This document shows, in pieces, positions 38,361 through 52,000 of a stretch of DNA of 64,000 nt (position 1 is the first letter of the stretch; each line of letters begins with the position of its first letter). The translations under genes were made by a program, and so were the position numbers. The DNA lies in NCBI GenBank assembly GCA_025642065.1, contig JAODUP010000040.1, forward strand, positions 62,001 to 126,000. Direction: 5' to 3'. A model generated the notes under the pieces. That model did not search any database. It was not told the DNA's origin and saw nothing but the letters and a program-made list of their open reading frames with translations. This DNA is from Paralvinella palmiformis. Lineage: Eukaryota > Annelida > Polychaeta > Terebellida > Alvinellidae.

Positions 38361-41300
38361 TAATTGAGAATTAATTTCTCACTAGTACCACATACTAGAT
38401 GTTAAACAATCATCTATTGTAATGGAAAATAATGGCATGTTTCACATGGAAATATACTATATAGCCAAGAAAATTCCTCATTAAGAAACCGTTCCTGCAA
38501 TGAGGAATCTTGAAAGTAATCCACTAAGAGGTGTTTTGATGCAACTAGATCATTCAAACTAAGCCCACCCTTTGTTACCATTCATCTCCTTATAACTATT
38601 TTGGAAACATTTCCAAATTAGACGTTCTCTAAAGAAATGGAAATGTAACACATAACTGAGAAATAGCTAATTGAAAACATTGAAAGATAAGACGCTGGGA
38701 GGGAACAGGAATTAGAACTATTACATGTGATGTAACATTTTCACAGCGTGCACCTTACAAGTATTGTTAGCCCCCCCTCCTCCCCCCCCCTAACAAAACA
38801 GAAAGTTTAATTATCTAGCTCTAAAATAGCACCTCGTTCCATTTCTGAATGAAAACTAAAAGTCCATAAACCCAATGAAACATTATTAAAATTATAGATA
38901 TTCAATATTGGAAAATTACTGAAAACATATAACCTGATAGAGCACTGGCTCATCTTTGCTGTGGACTTTTAGGACTCTGTTTACTATGAAGTATTTCTAT
39001 TTATATACATTTCTTAATCATTCCTATTGGGGGCGTCTCCGTGGTCTAGCGGTAGCGTGCTCGACCACAGATCACTACCACCCGTGTTCAAATCCCGGCG
39101 TGGGCATATCTGAAGGTTGTCTCATCTTTCACTTCGTCTCATTACCTTTAGAAGTCGCTCGGCCCATTTAGCCTACCTTGTGCACAAAAGTGGCCGTAAA
39201 ACATCAATCATCATCATCATTAATCATTCCTATTAGGTTTTCTTTTATCTGAAGAATTAACTGGTCAAAAACATTCAAAACCAAAGCATCTGGCCGGAAA
39301 AGGATTTATCACTGAATTATTGTAAATGCCTTATTTTTCATGCAGCATCAAGTTCTGCAATGTATCCAAAAGATCTTGCTGTTAAATGATGTTACATCTT
39401 TCCATCCCAGAATAATAACTAAGAGTCCATAAAATTCTACATTCTAATCCAGCTATTTAAAAACAACCAAAAATAAATACTTTAATTGAGTGGTAGTCAA
39501 TTTTTACCACTGACTTTTAGCACTCTACTAACTGTGCTGTATTTTCAGCTGTGCCTGTTAACTAATTAATCATAGTAATTATGTTATATTATTTACACTA
39601 AAGTACTGGTCCTGTATATCTTATAACTTAAATCCCAAATAAACAACAAAACCTGCTATATTGCCTCACCCGAGAACAGCGAACTACAGCCTAGCTCAGT
39701 AGGAGCGCCATCTAGCAAACTCTTTTGGACAAGGTTCTTCATTACTGAACAATTAATGTTCAGTATTAATCAAGCGAACTCAAGTTAATTTCACATTCCT
39801 GTGCTTTAAGGGAATGACCTCAGGGTCGTCAAATCATAACTATCATACCTTGCTCCATTAAAGCTGAAAAGTGATTACTGAATAGTTGCCAAGATCCAGA
39901 CTAACACCAAATGGTCAGATGGCACATGAAACGCAGAAGGTATAACTTATCTGGCCATGAAAAGGTTAGCTAAACTGAGAGTAACACAGAGCCAGAATGT
40001 AAAAACATCACCCACTCATGCCAGCATCAGAAACAAAACCTATCAATTAATTAATTCATGTCAGACCTAGTTTTCAAAACACACACCTGTGTTTATTTCT
40101 ATATAAAAGAAACCAACAATTATAGCTTTTCACAAATTTTATGTAAATAGTCTATGAGAGTGGGTAAGCTTCAGTACGATTTTCTAACAGTGCTGCATAC
40201 TGTCCATAATTATTACCTGGCTCTCACCTGCCATCATTACACCTACCCGTTTCAGGTTGTTTCGGCCCATCATATATGATTCCATTGTCAGTGTCACGAC
40301 TCTCCTCAAATGGTCGCTCTTGTTTGGGTGGCTTTACAATAAAGGTATCATCTCTATCTGAACCAGCTCCAGGACGTTTGTTTGGTTTAGGTATGGCCGG
40401 TGGATACTCTGATTCTCTATCTGAAGTATAATAAATAACAGACATGTATACTATATATTTATATGTATACTATATTTGTATACTTGTAAATCTGTTGGTA
40501 AATAATGGTGTGTAAATATTCATGTGCATGCACACACATAAGAATAAATCATTTATTGTGATAATTTACCTTCTACCTGGTGAGCATCTCTGTGAATGCT
40601 CAAGTTTACTCAAAACAACCCCAAAAGCAAGATATCCATCCTTAAAGTTAAACCCATATGGTATTTTACATTCGTGTGACTAGCAAATTGGAGGGATCAT
40701 TTTCAGTGGTGGCACTGGTAAGTTGTACTTGATATCGAGAGATAATTAAGCCAATCAAAACTGGTAGACGTTTACTATTTAACTGGAGAAGGGCATGAAG
40801 GAATCAATCACTATGTAACACAGTGAATCATTTACAACATATGATATAACTATATACTAACTAAATATAAGCTCTATTTGAGTCTAGAGCACCCGAAACA
40901 AAATAATTGAAGCACTCTGATCATGGAAAAAACACTCAATATTTTCTGCACCATTGACGTACACTCAGTTTAATCCAGTTCATCCCGTCCATACATATTA
41001 ATCTGGATCAATCAAGAGCTGTTTGTACCTGCTGTTGTGTTAGTCAAGGTTGCAAAACAAAGCCAGCTCCTACGTTTTATGCAGTTTTGTTCCTAAATCA
41101 AACCACGTATCTCAGTTCTCCTGTTCTGCAGACACACGCAGAGCAGCATTAAGATGTTACACACCTTGAGAAATACACGTGAATATAACAAACCATAATA
41201 ATAACCACATCCTGTACACACAGAAATAAAACTACGCTGGTTACATTCCCTGATGTGTTAGGAAATTTTTATTTAAAAATTCACTAAACTCCAGTCTGGA

Positions 41301-43401
41301 GGTAATCTTATCACCAACTAAAGAAGAAACAGTACCTGAATTAATTTACTTCAAAGAAGAAACTAGAACAGACTGAGCACCAACACACACACACACTAAT
41401 CACCAGTGGTAGATCACCAGCAGAAATACCACACATTTATCAAAGCCACATTTGCATAGAGAAATGAGTAAGAACAATTACCTGAACTTCACACCAATCA
41501 GGATGATGCTATTCGATCAATATTTACCCCAAAGTCAAGGCAATGGTTTGTAGTAAATAAAACACGCATATCAACAAACATCATCAGTTAAATAACTGTC
41601 ATTTCCCCCAGCAGATGGAACAGGTAAATTCCAGCCATGACAACTCTCAACTCCTCACACAACTATGTTTTTGGTTAGTATTTTCAACACGAAATTCCAC
41701 ACACTACTTTACACTGTCCAGTTGGATCCCAAATGATATTATTCAATCAATATAAGGCATAACAGTGTGAAAGATCAGCAGCGACCTAGTGGATTCAAAC
41801 CAGGGAAGCTCTGCATTCACATTTCCAACCCTTCAGCATACTCACTGGGTCGTTGTCATCATACGTCTACATCATGAACTAATTGTTCAGGAGCTCCGTG
41901 AACCTTCAGCTAACAACCACTTGAAACCATTAAGAGCATGCTTCGTCAACCAAACACCAAAACACTTGATAAAATTTAACAAAGAAAGGAAGCATCCCAA
42001 ACATGGTCAGCAATTGTGCTTATCAAACCCCGGCATCTACCCGATGATCTGATCATCATCGCATGACCAAAAACTCAAAACCATACATAGAAACACAAGA
42101 GCTAAAAATAACCACGTACAGCTTACAGTTACACTAGAACAAGTCACATGACCTGAGAGCCACCAATACAGTCCTAAGATAAACATTACTAGCTGTGGGT
42201 GTTGGGTGTAATATGATTCAGTTTGTTATGCAAATGGTCACACACACACACACACACACACACACAGTCTGTTGACTAAACAAAGACGGCATTACAGATA
42301 ACATACAACCAAAAAGAAACACATATATTTATCAAAGATCACGTTCCACACAATGAGTTCACGTTGTTGTGTTTTGGTCGGGTTTTTTTTGGGCTTTTGA
42401 AGCACCACAACCACCACCCAACCTCAAACAATCTATAAACTGGCACTGTATTTCGAAAAATTCTTGATGCAAGAGTAATATTTCGTTGAACACTTGAAAC
42501 ATGTAATTAGCTGACAATGAGAGCAGATGTGGCTGGAGGGTGCGGTGTAGCCGATATGATATGGTCTTCTAGAACTAGTTTGTAGAGCAGATAGATAACG
42601 ACTGCTGATAATCGCGCACACTGAGGCTACTCCTCCATAATAATTGGTACGCCAGTCACTGCCATATATAATAAACCGTACTCCCTGTCATACCACGATG
42701 GATTTATAATTCAAAAATACTGCTCTAGTGACGGCCGCAAATAGCTCCAATCTTCTGCTGTCAACATTGTTGATTACGAAATGCTGCGTTTAAAACTAGG
42801 TGAGGGTCAACCAAGATGATGATGATTGATGATTTACGGCCACTTTTGTGCATATGGTAGGCTAAAATGGGTCGAGCTACAATCAAGCGAAGTCAATGAT
42901 GAAACACCCTTCAGATATGCCCACGCCGAGATTCGAACTCAGATGGTAGTGATCTGTGGTTCAAAGCACTACCAACTAGATGACGGACCAAGAAAAGGAT
43001 CATCTAAGATCTTGTCATGAGGTGTTTCTAGCTATCAGAAGCTAGCATAAGGAAATCTATTGAAAGCAACACAATAACATCCATCCAGTGCAAACAATAA
43101 GGTCAACTTTAACAAACAATAATGGCTCAAGTACATGAAGTGGAAAAGAAAATAGGATAAGTCATCAAATATCCGATAGCCAAATTAAAGGCAATGATAC
43201 GCTAAAAACAATATTTTGACTGGCTTACATTTCTCGGAAACATTCTGAGGTGAATCACAAACAGTAAGTAAGCCAGGTAAAATAGTTACCGTATCTGGGA
43301 ACTACAAATGGGTTGTATAATATTTAGGACAGTTTTATTATTATTATTTTGAGTTAAAAAAAAAACCTAACTCCAGGTGTGTGAGAGGCTTGCAGACAAT
43401 G

Positions 43402-43437
<36 letters not shown>

Positions 43438-46400
43438 ATTAATCAAGATTAATTTTCCAAAACATTCCTTCCATTTCCAGATATGCCTAGTTAATATTCT
43501 TCTTTCAACAATAGAGTAAAAATATATGATTTCATTTATCAACTTCTGGAACGGAGAATACAGAACACAATCACTACCAAATGGTGCCAGTTCCGAGCAA
43601 TTGAAACAAAATAAAACACAGATAATCAATGAAAAATACATACAAATAAACACAAGGTTCAAACATAAACAAACACGCCTGAAAACAATGGCACCAGCTC
43701 TGACAAACTAAAACAACCAAGACAAAAGTGAAAACACCTAAATAACATCAGCAGCTCTCTCTCTCTCTCCCACACACACACAAGAGAGAGAGAGAGAGAG
43801 AGAGAGCAAAAATATTAATAAATTCTGGACCAACAATATCAGGCAAATAAACATAAATATGGGGTGGGTGAGTGATAAGTGACTGCTCCCATGGCATAAA
43901 TACTGGACGCTAGGACAACAGCTAACCCAACTAGCTGACTGACTCAAGAGTCCTAAGTGACTACGGGCTAATGACAGACAATAAGAGAGGGTTTTTAGCC
44001 ATGCCAAAGCTCTACCAACTAGAAGCCAGTGTTGTCCAATGGAGGGCTTTAAACCATCGACCACGGACGGTCTTGTCTACAGGACGTTCTCACTAACCAT
44101 AAAAGCCGCAATCGCTCTCCGGCACGTTCCTGCCGCGTGTGAATGGGATCTCCTGTCCCCATTTGTTAACACACCAACATTCGCTGGTGTGTCTGTCGCA
44201 CTGCACCGCCTTATAATCACCGGCTGAGTCACAGCGTGGTATGAAGGCGCCATCTAGTGGTTGTCGGAGGATTCTCTCTCGGATCTCCTCACACTGGCTG
44301 CGGTGGTGAGGAGGAGTCATTACGGGAGATGCTGGAGAGGTCAAATTTAACTGGATGTTAAGTTCAACAGTTGATGTTACCTCACACAGTGAGTGGTGAC
44401 ATCTATAGTCTAAGTAATCAAGTGACGGTTATTATAATTAATTAATAATACAAAATGGCTGTGCTAACATAACATTTGAACAGTTGCAGGTCATTTTTAT
44501 TTACGTGAAAGGAAAGCATGTGCAATAACACTGGCTCACAAAGCAGATGTTTGTGTGTGTGTGGGGGGGGGTCTTACAAACTACCTGGTGTGCCGACACC
44601 CAGGAACACCCCCTAAATCAAATAACTAACCAACAAACAGACTTTGTAAGCATAAACTTACAGAAGAGTAATCCACAAGAACGAATGCCACACCAAGGTC
44701 AACAACTATAACGTAACATCACATAACATCACGTTTACAGAACGCACTACAGCTGGATAAACATCATACTGAAATATCAGTGATAACGGCCTTCTTAACT
44801 GAACTACCAACACTGAATAACAATTGTTAATTTATCAAAGGTTATTAAATACAGATACAATAATACTACAATAAGGTTCTTTCTGATATATATATATATA
44901 TATATCCTAGGTAAATGAATTAAGTAATTTCTGTGAGATATAATAAAAAGATTATTAGTTTATCTCATTCTCTCTCCACATACACAGACACACCCGTGCA
45001 CACGCGCAATTCTGAGAAATTCTGATCTGCATAAGTAGTCCAAAACCTGAAACGTCTAAAGTCTAGAACTGCTCAATTTGAACATTATCTCTTCACCATA
45101 CAGTTATCTAACTCCAGCTGGTAAATAAACAAAGATAATAAGATACCAACGGAATAAATCTTAGCCAGGTGGTTACTAATAACCGTAGTTATCTAGTATC
45201 AAGCGATTAATGCACAAAGAGAAGTAAAAAAAGCAATCCATAAACAAACATATCGCTTCAAACACCAATGGAACAATGCCAGACATGGTCATGGCCACTA
45301 TACAACACATTAATATTAACAGAGGATGAATTTAACAAGAATTGGATATCCATAAATTTGTGGGTTATTTACTTATTAACTTCTTTTGTCTGTTTTGCGT
45401 GGATGGTGTGTTTTATATTTCCACAGAGAGAGAGAGAGAGAGAGAGAGTTGACCAATTCACCCTGCGTACAACTGAACCAGCCCTGTGAGATGTTTAGCT
45501 TATCTAGACAACAGCTGGACCATAGCACTTCCAAGAAGCACTAGTAAGTAGTAGTAAGCCATCACCCGGCTAGATAGGAGGCCCCGAGACTGGCAGCCGA
45601 AAGACCGAATCAATCCCCCAAACACCGGTCAGATGTTGGCAATGCCAGAAATTAACAACGCCAACATTCTGCCGGTCAGGAGAACCGATAGACGTTTCTC
45701 CACCAACATCCAAATAGCAGTCAGCTATTTCTGGTTCGTCTGCTCTCTCTCTCTCTGGCAGCCAAAAAACCGCCCACCTCTCATCTCCATGGAAACACCG
45801 GGCGCGCTAGTTGTTGTTCGGTCGTTGGTCGGATCCTTCCACTGTTTGGAAGACATCGAACCGACTCTGAGCACTCTGAGTATCTGAGACGTACGGAGCC
45901 ATCATTCTGTGGCTGGTCCGGCAGACGATGTTTATTGGACACGGCTAGGAAGAGGAGGCGGACAGAATAAACGGAAGAAGAGATAATGTCAAAGCCAGAC
46001 AAGTACTCAAAACGAACACACGCCGTAATACCACTTGCCGATCTCCGCTCGCTGGAAGCTCCCCCCCCCGTCCATGCCATACTCTTCCCAAACACAGGGG
46101 AAACGCGTAAACACTGCCAGACTTCCATCAGAAACGAGCATCCTCCACACCAAGATCAGAATTGCCGGCGTCATTTCCGGAAGCACATTATTTACTGGAG
46201 AAGAGAGGCGAAACGCGTGCCGAGAAAACAACGAAAGCCTAATGTTATATCAAATAATGATTACAACAGAATAACTGGCTGATAATACCATCTAGTGGCT
46301 GCTGTCGGATGAATGATGTCATGTACAGAACCAATCAGCCGGCAGCCAAACGGAGAAATTATGACTCTCGGCGGTACAGAAAAGACCTAAAAACCAACCG

Positions 46401-48961
46401 TACACGGAGTATTGGGTACGGAGGCCGTAACGGGGACAAAGAACCGACGCCAGTCTGTCAGAAACTATACCGGAGAGGCAGCAATACTACAGCAGTTTGG
46501 GTTCTCTGTCTGTTGAGATCGATAACTTAGGAGTGCGGCCGGACACATTTAATAAATGACACACACACACATTCGAACCTACGCTTATATCAACACACAT
46601 AGACATCGGATAAGCCAACATTAGAAGCAACCGGGCGGAATGATAGTAATGACACGATGACGGCTCTTCCCATGATTAATCATGTAATTATCTACAAAAA
46701 CTAAAGCTAATCCCACGTCATCCACACAAAAAAAATAATATGGTCACAATGACTGATGACGCCAGTGCTTCAACTCTCCCCCCCCCCCCCACCAGGGAAC
46801 CCAAACCGATGACACTAGCGCCTAACTGACGATGCAGAAACCAGCCACCGAAATTAAGGACGAGAGGCCTAACTTGAGAAAGACCAGACTGAGAGCGTGT
46901 ACTGGCCTCTCTCTGTCTCACATAACGTTCACCCGTCAACGAGACATTACAAGCGGCGGGATGTCGGAGAGAACAGTCCACAGAATGCCAACATGTAACT
47001 CGGGGTAATAAGGCGCCATTCATTTCCAAACACAACGAAGCATACAGCCACGGCAACCAAATGTCATCGACCAACTGCCAATAGCGAACCCTATAAGACA
47101 GCATTCGCTATTCATCTATATTTCACTCCCTGAAGAAAATTCCATCGGTTCTCCCTCTTTATTGATAGAGAGGCCGTAGAGTTATTGCGATACTGGTGAA
47201 TATAGCGACTCATTAAACAACAGGTCAGTTTAATTTGTGGAGAACTCAACAGTTCACACACGACATTTAATCCCAGTTACACCAACATTACTTTTACATG
47301 CAATCATCCAGAAGATCCCTCCCAGATAAAAATGAAGCTCAGTTCTGGAGATGAAGCCATTCCCCTCGTTTTCATCAAAATGTAGCAGTGCTTGCTTCTG
47401 GTCTAAGTTCAACTGAGAAGATGCAGATAACAGAGACGGGCTGAAGCCATCCACAAAGCTGGTTGCCATCAGTGGAATACAAAACATCCGTAATTACTGA
47501 GGAATGTTGTGTTTGTACCCATAGGAAACTTCCAGCATCCGCTGCATAACAGGTAACTATAGCAACACAACTAAACACTGGTAGCATGATAAAGCAACGC
47601 TATTGAGAGATAAAAGGCCATAGGTCACATATGATACAACTGGGATACCACACCATGGTCATATTACTCTGCTGAATACTTCCTCCTTAGCCGCCAAATA
47701 CAGGAAACCAACAAACAATTAAATAGTATCTAATGACGAAATATCAGTTACTAAATATTGTACACACATATAACATAAGCCATAGGCGTTAACTACGCTA
47801 ATATAACAATGGATAAATCAAGCGGATATGGGTCACAGTCCTGTTTTAGATATGGATCCATTCTACTAACTGCTCTGAGCCACTAGTCAATTAGAAATAA
47901 TTAGACCAGCCTATAAAGCGGTTGTTAAGTAATGTCTATAATCTGGTGCCCAATTTGTTATTAAGCATACATAATGGGATAACGCCCGAGATTCAAAGCA
48001 ATCTGTTAAACAAAAACGTATATGATATCATCAATGAATAAAAATAAGGTGATAGCACCCAACCAATGGATGATGATGATGATTGATGTTTTACGGCCAC
48101 TTCTGTGCACATGATAGGCTAAATGGGCCGAGCGAACTCCAAAGGTAATAAAGCGAAGTCAAAGATGAAACAACCTTCAGATATGCCCACGCCGGGATTC
48201 GAACACGCATCAAATCCAACCAATGGATGAAACTATATATAGTACTATCAGCAGTGAAGAAAATCAGGTTTGAACATCCAAAAACATGGTCAGCCAAAGG
48301 AAATAACGACCTTCCACATTTTAGTACCACCCCTGAGAGTCTGCCTTGAAAGCTACTCATGCTTATCTGGCTTCTAACAAATAAATACAGATTAAATCAC
48401 TGATACCCATAAATCATTCATATATTTCAGGAAGTATTTATCTGTGTCTAAAATCACAAATCTATCTCAATTCATCTAAAGACTGAATACTGTAAACCAT
48501 CACCAGCATCTGGCCACCATCCCATTAATACAGATTTAAATAACACCTAGTAGCCCAACGTATCACACTAGCTTGGCTTCCCGGAATCAGGTCCATAAAT
48601 AAGGCCAACAGGTGCAAAGATAAACAATGTGTTTACTACACACCCCACTCAAACACACACAGACAAACAGGCTGTTATGATGAGTACTTGTCAAACAAGT
48701 GAATCCTGCCAAGTAAACAAGACCAGCAGTATTTCTTTCTTATCAGATTCAGTGATATATTTTCTAATCTGTAGGAGACCGTGCGTGTTCACTCTTGATG
48801 TGTCAACATCAGCCTCCCTGCATATACCTGACATGGGTCTAAGCCAATTAAAACTTATCACATCTGTAGTGAGTCACTATCAGGGTTAACAGCGATGTTT
48901 AAATACTCTTCTGTGAAACCATTAAGGATGAGGATGCTCTCTAAGCCACAATATCCTCCCC

Positions 48962-49002
<41 letters not shown>

Positions 49003-52000
49003 AGAATATATATGTTAAATATTACACATGTAACCTGTAATCAATTAATTAGTGACTAAATTTTGTCTACAACCTAGCCTACAGTCACTCAATAATATCT
49101 CATTAATTAGTAACTAACCTGACTAGAAGACAACAACAAAGGTTACAACAACAGTCTGAGCTAATAACAATTACGTGATCGTGAACCATGACATCACAAT
49201 AAGGATTGGAATGTAGATCTATTGACAATCGGACCTAATGAGTATACAACACTAACCAACCAAAACAACCCGGGTAAATAAAAAACGTTAGCACAACCTA
49301 AATCCTTTATCTTGAACACTTTATTACACATTTCTAAAAAAAAAAAGATTTTGAAAACATTTTATCTCTGTCCAAATGAAAGATGCGATCAGAAGTCACA
49401 AACCCAACTCGTCAACAAACTAGTACCGTACTAAGCTACATGCTGTCTGTACCGTAGACAAGAGGTTACTGCGGATAAACGTACATGACAATCGTATACT
49501 TACAGCCACCTGAGAAATCATCATCATAACCATCATCATCGTCAGTAAATCCAGATCCCCATTCATCATATCTCTGATCATATCCACTACCTGGATAGTC
49601 AGAGGCCATGGAATAACCCTGAAAAAATCAGAACACATATAACCAGGTATGCATTTTAGATAGTGGGGATGGCCTGTATACAGTCAAATTAAATAATGGA
49701 ATAAGATGATCCCGTATGAAACATGCACAACTCTAAGCTGACCATTAGCTACGCTTATAAGTAATGAGGCAGATATATGAAACATGGAAGAAAAGCATTA
49801 GTATGGATATGGATAATTACACATAATACACAATATGATACAGTGTAAATTATTTGAACACAAAACTATCATCAATGCTGTATTATGAACATATTAAGCG
49901 GAACAGTGTAAAATAAACACAAATTTGAAGTGGGGGAACTCTGTCATACATTACTGATAGTGGGCAGCCTCAAGATAAAAGCCACAGTTTTGTAATAAAG
50001 ATGTCGTACAGGTCAATGTTCTCCACCATGCTGGCCTTCATCTCTGTCACGAATGGACATGTCTCACAACATCGAGTCTCAACTACTGGACAATACATAT
50101 TAGACACACAAGTTTGGTTGTACAACATTTCCCACCTCGTTAAACTTCAGACCAACCACCAAACGACGCACTTCGGTTAGCCAAATGTAGTGACAAGCCA
50201 AGTAAAGGGTACCCTGGCCAAAATTCTCCTCAAAAGTTTTATTTCATGTAAAAAGCCAAGTGACCAATCAACACTACAGCCACGAGCCAATGGGTCTTTG
50301 GCCTCAGACCATAACACCATCCAGCAATATATACTTTAATTAACAACATGAAACTTTTCCATCCAAATCGATTCCAGAGGCAAAAGTTTGTCATGTTTAA
50401 TAACTCTTCCAGTAACGAATATGGGAAGAAAGAATAATAATAAGTTTTTGTACAGATTTGGGGGTTTTGCCTGACAAATATCAGTTACCTATCAGTTTGT
50501 GACATTTACTATGTATGCTGGGCAGAGTAGTCCTGTACCTACTGAGAGGGATGTCGTAGTTCCAAATCCCTCCCAGGACTCGTCCTTTTCAAAAACTTTA
50601 AATACAAATCAGGGCTGTATAATAATGAACATGGGACAAAGTTCAGATAGAGCTAACAATTTTGATAATTGTTGAGAATCAAAACAACAACAACTTATAT
50701 TTCAATAGCTTAGACAGAATATGAACAATGGTTGCTCTTTCTGAAGTTGACCACTGACACGTGGGTGAGTCATTCACTATTTAAATCAATATAAATGCAC
50801 AGATACAGTGGTGTTGATAGTTACCTCTGTTTAAATTATTTAGCTGGTTTCATTATATATAGTATACTCTGCATTGACTGAATTATGTTTTGGGGGTATT
50901 TCATTAAAGTATACTCCTTTAATCTGTTCTGTTATTTACAATATATAAAACTAAATAAGGGAAAAAAACTGAGCCTTCCTTCTTCAACCTTTTGAAACTG
51001 GTGCCTTGGCCTTATGTACAAAATGGTGATGAAATCATCAGAATAACCAATAATTTTAATGCAAATTACCAACACATTTATCGACAAACAGTATCAAGAG
51101 TTTGATATGTAACTTTTTTCAATAAGAACACTGATATTATATTTTTATTTTCCAAAATGTCACTGGCATATTGCCTGATATATTATGGGATAGGAGATGA
51201 CTTCCCAGTGTGTCCACAGACTTGAAATGAAAATAAAGGGGATCAAGTTCTAGGCTTTATTTATGGCCAGAACACAGCGGAGGGACGGGGGGAAATAAAG
51301 AAGATCTAGCAGAATCTTGAAATATAGGATATTAAAGGAGGACACACTGCTTCGCGAGGACAACAAATAACTCACTGGCAAACAATGTAGTTTTTGAACA
51401 GTTGAAGTGAAATGATCACCTTTTTGAATATTAATGTTATGAACAGGTATGCCATATATATAATAAATAATTATGACAGTACATATGCGATGTAGCAGAG
51501 GCAGACAACAGGTATTCTTAAGATAAATTTGTAACAACTCCTGGATTACTCACCCACCACAGATAATTAAAGATTAACAAATTAATAAAACTAGTATTTT
51601 TCTATCTATCAGTACCACTACCAGACTAAAAAACGAAGGAGCCCCTTCTCTAAACACATTGTTTTCAATACAGTGATCACAACAGTTATCTATAAACACC
51701 ATTGTTTGGCACAAGATTTATAGCATCCTTAAATGTTTAAATTGTATTTTTAATTCCATTTACTATACACTTTAAAAACTAATTTTTTTTTAAAATATAT
51801 AACCCAATTCTTTGTAAAACAATACATAAGTATTATGGTCTATTCTAGAAGTCTCTCTGCATTTCTTTTACAAGACATGGGACTCCTGGCTAAACAAGAT
51901 GTTTATGCAGAATTTGTACGGTTTTGTCACCCCCAGTAAAAAATGCTGTTAAAGGTGGCAAAACCCATCCCTGCACAACTACTTTTTTGTTATCTAAGTG

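Noticed and set aside
39029..39106. A functional tRNA gene
   Set aside because: A and B boxes are present but there is a long non-tRNA body, an ATC tail and a target duplication, so it is a SINE.
45781..46128. 115-residue minus-strand ORF as an alternative syndecan first exon
   Set aside because: No signal peptide and no in-phase donor; the composition looks like translated non-coding sequence.
46718..47104. 128-residue minus-strand ORF in the CpG-richer patch
   Set aside because: No domain, no conserved pattern, overlaps a C run, and open frames on both strands here follow from higher GC.
47254..47487. EF-hand-like stretch FDENEGNGFISRTEL
   Set aside because: Spacing of the acidic and Gly positions is off by one from the EF-hand loop and there is no supporting domain or partner hand.
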